DNA of 64,000 bases from Cryptomeria japonica (GCF_030272615.1 NC_081412.1:18081932-18145931), one strand, 5' to 3'; counted from the stretch's first letter, positions 21,937 through 33,409 are shown. The notes: generated by a model not told the origin, from the letters alone. A program made the numbers and translations.

Positions 21937-22725
21937 AATATTGATCAGCAAGATCGGGGGGTAGATGACGTACTAGACTAGTTTCATTAGCATAGCAGAT
22001 TCTCTCCTCCTCTCTTTTGTTACTTCTTCTATGTGTTATTCTCATTCTTCTATTTGTTGTCCTTAGTGTTGTCTACTTGAGGACGATGCAAAGCATTGAA
22101 ATCTCTTTTGGTCTCTCTCATGTTGACTCAAAAGACACATGTGTTCCCTTCTTCTAGGTGACCTTCCTTGATTGGGGAATGAAGAACAATTATGCATACA
22201 TACATATGATATACATGAATTATCATACAGCATATTGACCTCCAGGAAAGCGAAGTCACCTCGTGATTCGTGTTTTGTGTCTATTATCCTTGGGTTTATC
22301 TCACACTTGGGGGCTAAATCTTTGTGATAACGTGCTCCTTTCCCTTCTCATTTCTTATGTGTATCACTACCTTAAAGAAATCACCCCCGTTGAGGCATGT
22401 GCGATCGCTTTAATGTAGGGGGGCATACACCCCGTCTATCCCTTCAGGATACTTGAAAATTTCTTGGCGAACTTAGCTTTGTCTTGAAAATTTTTGGTAT
22501 TTCTCTTGCATGACTTATAGTGAGGGAACCTTGCTACTGATAGTCATGGTTCTCCCTCGTGATCTTCCCTTTTACTTTGTCAGTCGAAGTCGTAAGATCC
22601 TTAGTCCACTGGGGGCTTGGTGTATCTTGCCTCCTTGACGTAGTGAAAGTCTTTCAATGTTGTGTCATTGTACTTTACCGGAAGTATGAGCGTACACTTA
22701 TACTCCCGCTAAAGTGGGGGCTAAA
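21937..22725 (+). other. Element G 3' non-coding region and polypurine tract
   Basis: About 0.79 kb without ORF leads to the purine run AAAGTGGGGG (22711-22720) five bases before the 3' LTR. This is the expected plus-strand primer site. Phrases such as CACTTGGGGGCTAAA (near 22303) repeat the same purine-rich wording further upstream. Confidence 0.65.
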
Positions 22726-23936
22726 TGTAGCATCCTAAAATTGTGACACTTGCAATTTCGACTGCATTTGGGTCTTCACGATGGCGATGCAACACGAAAC
22801 CTGAATGGAGACCTCGAAACTTGTTCATGACATCAAAAACTGCATTTTTTAGCACCCTGGCCTGATCCTCCTTGCACCCTACTATCCCTGGAGGTGGGAC
22901 CATGGCGCCCAGTGCACTGGTCTCGCAGGACCATGGTGCCCAGCGCCCTGGTCCCTGGCCCTATTTTGGGCCCAGTCTCTTATGGGGCTTCGGGTCTTTT
23001 AGTTTGCAAATTGGAAAATATTGTTTCCTGGTCGGCCTAAGGTCGGAAAAATCAGTTTATCAACCCTAATTGGCAAGTATATAAACTACATTTCCTCTCC
23101 CATTTTGCTAGATGGAAAAAAGGCAGAAGCGATATTCAAACATTCAAGCATTCAAGCATTCCTTCAAGCAATTGATCATCCTAAGTCTCCATTCAAGGCT
23201 AAGTGTTGCATTCAAGATAAGGATTCAACCATTGAAGAGGAGATCACTTACAACATACAACATACAACAACATTTACACCTTCACATGTAGGAATACAAA
23301 CATTCTTACAACAAGGTATCAGTACTTGTTTACATTACAAACATTTACATTTACAGCATTCTCATTTCTTGGTTAATTCCAAAACCGGGGTTTGACCTAA
23401 GGGCAAACCCCTAATCCCTAACCCCCCAATCATCCTCTCTTTTCTGTGTGTAGGTTGCAGGTACGCGGCTGTAATTGAAGATCTAGAATCCTTGTGCAGA
23501 GACGAACAGATCCCCCTTCGTTTCGCGGATTTTTCGGAGGACCGTGTGCACGCTGGGCGCCATCGTCCCGTCAACTTTCGCTCAAATTTGCAGGACAACA
23601 CTGTCTCGACATTTTACTGCTAATTCCAGGTCCGCAGCTTCATCCTATATTCCTATCTCTGTTTATAAGCGAATCTTTCTCACTTCACATGCATTCCTAG
23701 CTCAATCCTTCTATCTACATTCTTTACAAAAGAGGGTATCCTTGATGTCTCAACCCTTGAAACTCATTTAAAATCCAATCTTGCATTGTGTGGGATTGGA
23801 TCTTGTGGGTTTCAACCCCTCTTTTGAATGTAAAGTCTCCCCTAAGTGAAAACCATCAACCCTAGTGACCTCGTTTCTCTCTCCTTGGAGTGGTGGGGGG
23901 AACACTTAGGGTTCGCTCGCGATTTTCCGCTTTACA
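22726..23936 (+). repeat. 3' LTR of element G
   Basis: 1211 bp, TGTAGCATCC...CTTTACA. Compared with the 5' LTR it has an extra tandem piece around 22900-22945 (the words GACCATGGYGCCCAG occur twice here, once in the other LTR) and a 10-bp duplication of CATTCAAG near 23140. A TATA box is at 23078-23087. Confidence 0.92.
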
Positions 23937-25972
23937 GTAAGAAAATTTATTGTGATCATTTGTGTGTATTTGGATGTGAAGCCTTTGTTCATGTTCCAAA
24001 AGAAAAATGAACTAATCTTGACATGTAATATAAAACGTGTATCTTCGTTTGATATGGAGAAGAAACATATGGTTACAAGTTGTGGGATACAATTGCTAAG
24101 TGTGTCACATGAAGTAGAGATGTGATATTTAATGAAAAGGTATTGCTAAGTTTACAAGAAGAAGACACATCACCTAAGGATTATATTCCTTTAGAAGATA
24201 TCGTGAATGGTAATGATGTGTTTAAATGAAAGGTGATTGGAAACTACCCACAACCACCAATGCAAATTCAAACACATGATTAGACATGAGATTTCCATGA
24301 TGAAGAACATGATCATCCTGCTAGTACTTCACAAGAGTTGATTCCTCCAGTTCAAAGATCCACTAGAGAATGTAGGCCTTCAACCATTTATATAGATTTT
24401 ATTCAATATTTATTACTTTTTGATGAATCTAAACCTACTATGTTTGAAGAAGCATGCGTAGATAAAGATAGCAATAAATGGATGGAAGCCATGAGAGATG
24501 AGATGAAATCTCTTAAGAGAAATCACACATGGGGTTTTGTTACCCTTCCACCCAACAAGAAAGTGTTGCAAAGTAAGTGGGTGTGTAGGTTGAAGGAAGA
24601 ATCAGGTGAGAAGAAAAGATTTAAAGCCAGATTGGTGGTCAAGGGTTATGCTCAACAAAAGGGCATTGATTTTGCAGAGATATTTTCACCAGTTGTGAAA
24701 ATGACCTCTATTAGAGTAATGTTGGGTTTAGTATTTGTTTATGATTTAGAATTGGAACAACTTGATGTCAACTTCAAGACAACTTTTCTTCGTGGTGACT
24801 TGGAAGAAGAGTTGTACATGAAGCAACTAGAAGGTTTTGCAGGAAAAGGTAAAGAAGCATTAGTTTGCAGACTAAATCATAGTTTATATGGGTTAAAACA
24901 AGCTCCTAGACAATGGTATCTAAAATTTAATTCTTTCATGTCTAAGCAAGAACTTTTCTAGATGTGAATTTGGCCATTGTGTTTATCCTAAGTCCTTTGA
25001 TAATGGATAATTTGTATTGCTATTGTTGTATATTGACAATATGCTACTTGCACGATCTAGCATGGTTGTTGTTGAAAAGTTAAAACAATAGTTATCTAAT
25101 AAATTTTCAATGAAGGATTTGGGTGCTACATTATTAGAGAGAGGAAGAAAAAGGAACTTATATTGTCATACGAGAAATACATTGGAAAAGTACTAGAAAA
25201 GGTTTAGCATGAAGGATGCCAAGGCAGTCAACACACTCCTAGTAGAGCATTTCAAATTATCTTCTCAGATGTGTCCCAAGACACTGGAAGAAAAAGAATA
25301 CATGGCAACAGTGTCATATTCATCTGTAGTTGGGAGTTTAATATATGCTATGGTTTGTACAAGACCAGATATTGCCCTAGTGGGAGTGGTCAGTAGATAC
25401 ATGAGTAATCTAGAAAAAATTCATTGGCAAGTAGTGAAATGGATTCTGAGATATCTTAAAGGAACTTCAAACCATGTTTTGAGGTTTAGAGACGAAGATG
25501 CACAATTGTATGGATATGTTGAATCAGATATGGCTGGAGATTTAAATCGAAGATGGACTACAATAGGATATGTGTTCACATTGGCAGGTGCAGCAATTAG
25601 TTGGATTTCCAGGTTGCAAAAAGTAGTGGCTCTTTTAACTACTGAAGCAGAGTATATTGCAATGACAAAAGGAGCAAAGGAGATGTTGTGGTTGCAGAGG
25701 TTACCATCTGAATTGGGTTTAATAAACAAAAGGAATTCCTATTGTATAGTGATAGTAAAAGTGGCATTCACTTGGCCAAAATTGCAGCATTTCATTCGCG
25801 AACAAAGCATATAAAACTCCGATATCATTATATTTGAAGTGTCCTTGAAGATGGTAAGCTCAAATTCGAAAAGGTACATATGAATTTGAATCATGCCGAT
25901 GCATTTACAAAGGTTGTTTCAAAAGAGAAGCTGAAATTCTATAGAGCTTGTCTTGGATTGGTAACCCTATGA
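23937..25972 (+). pseudogene. Copia A integrase end, reverse transcriptase and RNase H
   Basis: After element G the integrase text resumes (VFGCEAFVHVPKEK near 23970). RT lies at 24338-24961: KWMEAMRDEMKSL, FKARLVVKGYAQQKGIDF, QLDVNFKTTFLRGDLEEELY, SLYGLKQAPRQWY. The catalytic box reads YIDN instead of YVDD/YIDD (about 25029-25040), so one catalytic Asp is lost. RNase H follows at 25209-25814 (YSSVVGSLIYAMVCTRPDIA, TTEAEYIAM, KEMLWLQ). Stops and small frameshifts lie near 24960, 25090 and 25190. The 3' end reads HADAFTKVVSKEKLKFYRAC before the 3' LTR. Confidence 0.9.
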
Positions 25973-26047
25973 CAACAGGGCTTGGAGAGCAGGAGTTTTC
26001 TTGAAGCATGATCATTTACATTATTTTTGAAACTTCAAATGAAAGAT

Positions 26048-26402
26048 TGTTGGGATGTGAAGTCCCACAAAAACCTATTATTGTCTCTGTTCTAAAAGTT
26101 TCAATGAAAACAAAATAAGTTCCACTGTAAACAAAATTCAGGTGATCCCTCATAATGCAAGCCTGGAAATACGTTAAGACAACTTAGCATACTCGGTTAA
26201 TTGGTTGCAGAGTCCATTATGTAATGCACTGTTTGTAATGCAAAATTAGTGTTGTTGTTAATAAAAGAGTTTTCTACTGTTTTTGGTGGACGCAGGCATA
26301 TTGCCGAACCACGTTAAATACTTTGTGTTGTTTTCGCTTATGATTTTATTTGTCTCTATTTTATCATTTGATGATTTGTTTATGCTCTCTGTAAATCTTA
26401 CA
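26048..26402 (+). repeat. 3' LTR of copia A
   Basis: 355 bp, TGTTGGGATGTG...CTTACA, followed by the TSD copy TAAAA at 26403-26407. It lies 93 bp from the splice donor of the TNL-like exon 1 on the other strand. Confidence 0.93.
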
Positions 26403-26495
26403 TAAAAAAAACTAATTGAACTACATTTTGAGAAATTTCTTATAACAAGATTTATAGAAAATATATGTGACTGGAAAGCGCCAGAGGTGTCTTAC

Positions 26496-27036
26496 TGGTT
26501 GTGTCCGTTGAGTTCGAAGCCCTTTATCCCTGAAACGTTCTGCAGGCATTCTTTCCACTGTTGAATGTCATGACTAGGATATCTGCCCTTCTCTTCGTGT
26601 TCCCTAAATGCTTTTGCAACTCCATTTTTGATGTGGCGGAAGTCTGAAGGAGGAACATGGTAAAACAGGGGTATAATTCTAGCCTCGGTTTGAAACATTA
26701 AGCTTAGCTCAGCTAAACACCAAACAGACTCTGCATATGTTGGTGATAAGATGGCTATGTGCACTTTCGCAGATAATATGGCATTCTTTATGGCAGAAGT
26801 AAAATATTCTCCCGGTTCAGTCTCTGGAGCATCCAGATATGCCCGGATCCCAGCTTGGTGTAGACAATCGTAGAGCTGCTGGGCCAGAGTTGTTTTAACG
26901 TCTGGCCTCGATGGTTTATGAATACATCATATTGTTTTGCAGATAAAGAGGATTTTATCCTTTCGGTGGGAGGTTCAAGTATAAAAAATGGATCGCGTTC
27001 CTGGTTTCCTAGAGCAGATGTCGAAGTGGACGCCAT
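26496..27036 (-). pseudogene. TIR domain exon of a TNL-like resistance gene (1-bp frameshift)
   Basis: On the minus strand an ATG at 27036 (MASTSTSALGNQERDPFF) opens a TIR domain. QYDVFINHRG is followed by a 1-bp loss near 26905. The next frame continues PDVKTTLAQQLYDCLHQAGI, RAYLDAPETEPGEYF, SAKVHIAILSPTYAESVW, CLAELSLM and ARIIPLFYHVPPSDFRHIK. The Glu in WCLAEL is the position of the catalytic residue in plant TIR NADases. The exon ends at 26496 with the donor GTAAGA (minus strand, 26495 downward), the usual intron position after a plant TIR exon. Phase agrees with exon 2 at 17645. TIR proteins signal pathogen recognition; this copy would give a truncated product because of the frameshift. 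Confidence 0.88.
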
Positions 27037-27889
27037 TAACAGAAAATTGATGCTTTGTTGAAAAAGTAAAGAAATCAAGAACGGGGATTGTAAGCAGAGG
27101 TACAGAAGATTAAGTAGAGAAAGTAGAGAAAGTAGATATTCGATATGCTAGAAAACAAGCAATAATGGAGATACAAATATCCCAAGAGTGCGTCAGTGGG
27201 GAATGATTGCAGATTGTGGTCCTGCTCTTGGTGAAGTTAATTATTGAGTTTCCGCGTTCTTGCCTCGCAAGATGACAACTATAAAAAGTGAAGCTTAGCT
27301 TCGACGTTATTCCCTTGCAATAAGGGGGCCGCCCTTAAAGGGCACACACTAATTTGATGGGATGTTTATTGTTGTTCGCCCTTTCCACGTTCAATGCCAT
27401 ATTCAATGCGGGTTCAAATAAGAAAATAAATGTCTTTATGTATACTTCGACCAAATTAACTTTGCACAGATGTAAAGATTTCGGTGATGAGGAAAGACCT
27501 CAACAGTAAACGCTAAATAATTCTGTAAGAAACAATGTTCTTTTTAAAATTTACCATGATAAGAGAGTTTATTCTTACTAGAGGACTTCGTTGTAAGGGC
27601 ACTTGTATTAGAATTAACTATATATTATTGTTAATACGGTTTTTCAATATATATTTTTAATTATATCCTTAATAAAATTTTGAGAGTTATAATGATGTTA
27701 AAATAATATAAAAAATGTAATATCATGAATTATTTGTATAATGAAGAATGTTGAAATTAATATTTTTTATTTTTAAAACATTTGTTTATTGTGTTTTCAT
27801 TTATAGTTAGAACATGACAATTTGCGTCTTATTGTTATTGTTATTTTAATTTCAAAACAGCATATCTTTTTATTTAATTATTGTAAATC
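27037..27889. other. 5' flank of the TNL-like gene and AT-rich DNA
   Basis: No ORF, LTR end or RNA gene was recognised. The first 300 bp would be the promoter side of the minus-strand TIR exon, but I see no convincing core promoter element. The rest (about 27540-27890) is AT-rich and borders the LINE 3' end. Confidence 0.5.
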
Positions 27890-30800
27890 TTTTTTGATGA
27901 ATAGGCCTTCTCGATTATATAAAAATATTAAATTACATATTCACAAAAAAAGTCCGAGGAATACAAGATCACCCTGCGAGAGTCACACGGCAAGAAGCTG
28001 AAATAAAAAAAACAAAGTTATTCATCAAAAAACTTCCTCAAGTAGCCAAAGCAGAGGCAGCCGAGGGGGGAGGATCTGGATCATCTTTCTTGCCCCATAA
28101 ATCAGCGGGGCTAGGAGTCAAGTCTGGCAAGGACCAACCATCTTCAGGGTCTTTTTCTTCTTCTCCTTCCTCCCGCTTGGGAGGAAAAATAGCCAGAGGC
28201 ACGTGAGGAAACTTGGAGGAGGTGGTAGTAGGCCACCCAGAGCCATCAACAGCAGCAGGAGCCAAAGTAAAAGGAGCAGCAGAAGGCCACCCCAAGGCAG
28301 AGCCATGACGCGGAGGAGAAGTCGAGCGGTGCCTTCACACATCGTCTCCCACCAGAGGAGCGGCGAGGAGCCTGGGATCGCGGGGTCTAAGAGCGTCGGG
28401 CAGAGGAACTTCGGCCATGACAGCGGCCACGGGGTGGAGTGCGATCAGTAGAAACAGAATCTGATGGCACTCTGGCAACCGCACAAGGGGCGTTGCCCCA
28501 ATGCTAAAGGAGCTCCTTTAAGTGGCCCACCTCAAGAGCCACTTTATCTGCTTATACCTGAATCTGCATTAATACATTATTACAAATGCAATCTTTAGCA
28601 TAAAGTGAGACATTAATATCTAAAGAGTTGTGAGTAAAAAGAACTGCATTTCTATCTTTCCAACGAGTAAATAGGATCTCCATTCTGAAAGCATGTCATA
28701 TCTAGGAAAACTTGAAGGGGATTCTAGGCGAATCTCGCAGTAGAGCCATATGCGAAGAAAAGGGCTCAGTCTGAAAAGGCTAAAAAAAATCATGGATCCA
28801 ACTCCAATACTATTGTGCTCTTCTACAAAACCAAAAAATGTGCATAAAAGTTTCTGGGTGACCACAAAAAGGGCACCAGGGATCAAGAACCCCCAAATAC
28901 TTAAGTCTGGAACCCAAAGGCAACACCTGAAAAAGCACACACCAAGCAAAGTGTGCAATCTTGGGTTCAGTGGTGGCGGGCCAGACATCAAGAAACCCGA
29001 GTCTCTAGGATTTTTGAGAAGACTGCAAGTGCCACCGCTCGTTAAGAATATGGACCATAGGCAAATGAGGAACCAACCAGAGATAACCCAAAATGGGTTT
29101 GTAGTTGGTGAAAGGAGTCCAAGGATACCACTTCCAATCCTTCCACCAAGGTCTGTCAGACTGAATGCTAAGCTTATGTAACAAATATGAGGATAAGTTC
29201 GAAATCAGCAGGTCATAAGTTTGTCGATCAGGTCAAGACAGACGAAACTGGACCTGGAGGTCATCCCATGATCGGAGACTCATATAAACTCTCAAAAACA
29301 CATCCTTAGGTGTTCGAATGCCACGTTTGTGAAAACATAGAGCACTAACACCCTGGATTTTGGCTTGCGGTAACCCTTGCACCTGAAAAAGAGGTGACCA
29401 CCAAAGGTTGTGTTGATTCATGGAGATCCCATCACGAAAACCATCACCCACCCACCAAAGCCAAGGCTTAATAGCTTCCCAAGCACGCCAGATGCTTTTA
29501 ACAACAAAAGTACCCTGGATCTTAACAGGGTCTTTCATAATGAGCAGGGTTTGAAAACCAATCCCCTTCCAAGCTGGCCTATTGGCAGGAAATCCCGAAG
29601 AAATGCAATGTCGAAGAAGGATTTTCCAAGCTTTGTTGCCAGATAAGGCTCTGATGATCCATTTAGCACATGAGGAAAGCCCTTGTTTCTAGGTAGAAAT
29701 AAGGTCAATCCCTTCGGACTCCTTGGGAGGGCAACAATACTCCCAAGCAACTCTGTTAAAACCTTGATGGTCAAAACTAGAGGCCCAAAGAAAATCCCGC
29801 AGAAGTCTTTCCAACTTCATGTAAGAGGCCTTATAAGGAGCTCAACATGAGGAGTATAGACATGAGTGACAACCAAAACCTTCGAACAAATTTGAAATTC
29901 ACCGACCAGAGAGAGAGGCTTGGTTATCCAATAGGCCAACATTTTCTCAATCCTGGTTAAAACAACATTCCAAAGTTCCACAGGCGAAGCTTGAAAGGCA
30001 AAAGGAATGCCCAGAAAGAGAAAAATTTCGCCATGATGTAGCCATTTCCAGCCATATTAAAGGATCCAAGGCGAGGTGGGAAGAAAAGACTACCTATAAC
30101 ATTGTGTCTTGTGCCATTGAATGGTTGAGCCAGAAGCCAGGCAAAAGGTGTCCAGACATTGAAGAGCAGCCTAAACAAACATTATCTTCTTCCTCAATGA
30201 GAGTGAGAAAGGAGTCATCCGCAAAATGGCCATTGACAAGTTGAGAAGGTGACTCGGGCAGGGAGATACCACGGACACACCCAACAAAGATAGCATTAGC
30301 AAGTAAGTACCCAAAACCCTCTGCCACAAGAACATATAAAGAAGGAGCCAGACGACAACCCTAGCGAATGGATATGAAAAGACCAAAAGCCTCAGACTGA
30401 CGGCCATTGATTGTGATGCAGGCCGAGGCATCTTCAAATAACATCTAGACAGACTAAATGAATCTGGGGCCGAAGTCAAGAGCTTTGAGCATAGCCAAAA
30501 TAAATGGACACTCAATGTGATCATACGCTTTAGTGAATTCAATCTTAAGGAAGATTGCCAGCTATTTGGAGTGTCGGGCCCAATCCATCCCTTCCCAAAG
30601 AACAATGATATTATCCAGAATAAACCTAGACTCGATAAATTCAGTCTGCTCCGAATGAACAATCAAGGGTAGGAGATGACACATCTTGAGAGCCAAGCCT
30701 TTGGAAACGATCTCATATGAGACATTGAACAAGGTAATAGTCCTCCAATTGCAAATTCCCTCTAGATCCCCAGTCTTAGGGATAAATTTGATGTTACCCC

Positions 30801-31500
30801 GGTTAAGCATCTTTCACAAGGCCAAAGGGCTTTGTAGAACTCTCAAGGGAAACCATCACACCTAGGGGCTTTATCATCTGCCATGGAAAAAATGGCTTCC
30901 TTGAGATCATCAATGGTTAGTAAGAGATCACAAAAGGTCTGTTGAGACTCGAAAAGCCTTTTGGGAATATCAGCTAAGCACTCTTGCAAAGCTTGGACTT
31001 TGGCCAAAGAGTCTCCCTATGTTGTAAACACCTTCTCATAATGAGGGACAAAGGCTTGCAGAATATGAGGCAGCTCGGTGAGAACAACATGCCCTTCTTT
31101 GATTTTCTTAATCCCTACAGAGGTATGACAAGCACACAAAGACAAGAAAAATTATTTGGACGCCCTGTCACCCACCTTGGGCCAATGTAATCTAGCTTTG
31201 ATTTGAGCTCCTCTAGCAGAGTAGTTATCTGCAATTTATTTCTGATGATGGAGCTAGGCTAATCAAAGTTGCAGGTTAGAATCAAAAGGATTCAAGGCCA
31301 AAGCTTCTGTGGCAGCACAAAGATCTTTGGTGGTCGCATCATACGAGCATCTACGATACATGGCAACTTATCTACCATAAATGCGCAGAAACCTCAGAGA
31401 GCGAGAAATCGCATCGTTCCAGCATGCAATCCAACCAGTGTGATGATGAGGCTTGGGTTACAAATTCCAAACCTTTTGAATGTGGGCCATCGTGGCTTGA
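27890..31500 (-). mobile_element. LINE-type non-LTR retrotransposon, 5'-truncated, minus strand
   Basis: The minus strand carries the RT and the C-terminal zinc-binding region of a plant L1-type LINE, followed by a non-coding tail that ends near 27890 at CATCAAAAAAGA. No endonuclease domain or ORF1 is present, so the 5' end is truncated, as is usual for LINEs. The right end abuts gypsy C gag sequence near 31500. No TSD could be defined, so the exact ends are uncertain. Confidence 0.8.
28440..31490 (-). pseudogene. LINE ORF2 remnant: reverse transcriptase and zf-RVT
   Basis: In broken minus-strand frames: HWPKVGDRASK (about 31150-31190), then LTELPHILQAFVPHYEKVFT and AIFSMADDKAPRCDGFP. The RT fingers read LNRGNIKFIPKTGDLEGICNW (near 30805), and NVSYEIVSKGLALKM follows. 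Motif A reads KIEFTKAYDHIE, with Glu where Asp is expected. The catalytic box FADDSFLTL is at about 30200-30225. Downstream, 29233-29538 gives a connection-type segment. The zinc-binding domain (KIAHFAWCVLFQVLP, DPWCPFCGHPETFMHIFWFC) lies at about 28790-28970. The C-terminal part runs to about 28440. Many stops and frameshifts. The enzyme would copy LINE RNA at a nicked target. Confidence 0.85.
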
Positions 31501-31504
31501 TGAT

Positions 31505-31914
31505 GTAGGAGAGGTCGCAGATGCTCACTTTTGAGACTTGCTCAAGAGGGAGCTAAACTACCCTCTAATTTTGATACCACGCAAATACGACAAACATTAG
31601 AAAACCATAGCTGTAACGAGAGTGGTAGAGGTTGAGATAACTTCAGATATGAACCTCATCAAGGGCATCCTCTCCCACCTCCTCGTCCTAATGACATAGA
31701 CATGTTGAGGCAACAAGTCGAGAATATAGCCCAACAACTCCACAGTGGTGTGAAAAATGCCTGATTTTCACTTAATGATATTTGTCCCTATCCCTTTGAT
31801 AGGAATCTACATATTCCACCTTTCCGTGAGGGTTTGAAACACTTAAGTTTGAAAAGTATCAGGGAAAAGGAGACCCTCGAGATCATGTCAGAGAATTTCA
31901 CTCAGCTTGCTTAG
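31505..31914 (+). pseudogene. Gypsy C gag, N-terminal part
   Basis: Frames read HPLPPPRPNDIDMLRQQVEN, AQQLHSGVKNA, LNDICPYPFDRNLHIPPF and DPRDHVREFHSAC (last one near 31875-31905). This is the part of gag before the retrotransposon gag core. Copia B is inserted right after it; the gag text resumes at 39526. Confidence 0.8.
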
Positions 31915-33407
31915 TGTTGGCATTACAATGGTTTGTTGATATGAGGATATTGAGAAGGTTGTTGGAGATTGATGATATAATTGATAAAGGATGATTACTA
32001 TCTTAATAATATTATTTTGTCATTGATGTCAAGAAATTGATTTTTTGATTCAGTATGATGTTGCCATATCTTAAAAAGTATGATTTGATGAGTATAAAGA
32101 TGTCGATAAGTGACACAGAAAGAATGTGAAAATGAAGGATAATAATAAGTTCTTCAATGGGAAACTATTACCAAATTAGACAGTGATGAGATTATGATTA
32201 TTTTTATTATTTTGATATCCTATATATGTGTATTCAAAGACTGAATAAGAAGGAGAAAAGTTCTCATGCAATTGATGAGTAAAGTTTGATACTGTTCTAT
32301 TTTACCGAGCAAGGAGCTAGTCAGTAAACACCAAGGTTATCGTTGTCGGTTAGAGAGGAAAGAAGCTACTGAGTAAAGTTCAGAATTAACTAAGTGTCAA
32401 CCGAGTAGTAACAGAATGCATTGGATGAATAAATACATTATTAAATGAAGGATGCCAATGAACTGGAGATTTATAGAATATTGGAATGACGTGCAAAAAG
32501 TTTGTTAAGGATCAATGGCAATGAAAATTCAAGAGTTAGATCTACAGCATAGACTGAACGGTCTTAACCAAACACAAGTACCAAGGAAGGAATAAAAGTT
32601 CCAAGGCAAGATAAAACATTTTTCAGTTCGAAGATTCAATGTACCTAATCAAGTTTGAAGATTTGATGGCTAAGATTAATCATGGGAAATGTGATTAAGG
32701 AGATTAAGCGGTTAGGAATTGCTTATAAATAAGGAATTGTTGATGAATAATAGGGGCGGGAAAATAGAAGAAAAGTGATGTTGCTAAAGGGATTACCGAG
32801 TACAGAAGATTGAAGATCTGATCAAAGAACAGATTGAGAAGCCCAGTAAGGATGAAGATAAGTCTTATGACAAGATTATTTTGAGCACATAGTGTCTGCT
32901 TTAGCATTTCAGATGTGAAGTTGCAAATATATTTTACTATTGTTATTTATTTGTGTAAGTGACAGGAAATCTCTTAACCGAGTGGACCTAACAGTCTTAT
33001 TTGTAAATCCTCTAGTAAGGTAACATTCTGAATGAGTGTTTGAAATCCTCTGACAAGATCACTTCTAACAAAGTGCAAGATTCTAACAAATTTGAGGGAA
33101 ACCCCTTGACCGGGTCACATCTAGCAATATGTTTATGTAATCTATAACAGGATTGGCTTTTAACAGAGTATACTCTAGAAGAGTATATTTTCTTTGTGGG
33201 TCTGAAATCCCTGGTGGTTTTCCCTATTTGGGTTTCCATGTTAAATCTGGTGTTAAATGTGTTTTGATATTTTAAGTTTATCAGTTTATGAGTTTGAATG
33301 TTTTATAGTCATTGTTGCATATCAAGTAAGTTCTACCGAGGTTGAATCTGATAAAGAATTTGGATTGTGAGCTTATCTAATTCACCCCCCCTCTCATCTA
33401 ACTAACA
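31915..33407 (+). repeat. 5' LTR of copia B
   Basis: Starts TGTTGGCATTACAATGG and ends CATCTAACTAACA. It contains a TATA-like TTATAAATAA (32723-32732), the phrase TTTTCCCTATTTGGGTTTCC near 33220 and the C-rich box TTCA-C7-TCTCA (33381-33396). Confidence 0.95.
32723..32732 (+). promoter_or_regulatory. TATA-like box in copia B LTR
   Basis: TTATAAATAA is conserved in the 3' LTR (38834-38843) and, as TTTATAAATAGG, in the related partial LTR (43487-43498). Conservation in three copies at the same relative place supports a role as core promoter. Confidence 0.6.
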
Positions 33408-33409
33408 AT

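Larger units (their letters stand above)
20119..23936 (+). mobile_element. Nested LTR element 'element G' (non-autonomous, deletion derivative)
   Basis: LTRs of about 1.2 kb at 20119-21281 and 22726-23936 and the TSD GTAAG (20114-20118 and 23937-23941) show insertion into copia A integrase. Removing G restores the copia integrase text across the site. The interior is only about 1.44 kb and has no primer site, gag, protease, RT or integrase. It carries one Pro/Arg-rich ORF remnant and a polypurine tract. The 5' LTR lacks the last bases that the 3' LTR has (GATTTTC then CGCTTTACA), so a deletion removed the LTR end, primer site and most coding sequence. I count roughly 25 base differences between the LTRs by eye. 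It is the youngest layer in the TNL intron. Confidence 0.92.
18139..26402 (+). mobile_element. Ty1/copia LTR retrotransposon 'copia A', split by element G
   Basis: LTRs at 18139-18454 and 26048-26402, TSD TAAAA (18134-18138 and 26403-26407), a tRNA-iMet-type primer site at 18457 and copia-order coding remnants (zinc knuckle, protease, integrase, RT, RNase H) define the element. It lies inside the intron of the minus-strand TNL-like gene, in opposite orientation. Element G interrupts its integrase at 20118/23937. Without G the element is about 4.4 kb, short for copia, mainly because most of gag is gone. It is dead: gag deletion, a 55-bp duplication, many stops and lost catalytic residues. Confidence 0.95.

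Noticed and set aside
28038-28451. Leu- or Pro-rich ORFs on both strands
   Set aside because: They are alternative frames of the LINE ORF2 C-terminus and tail; no independent signal was seen.
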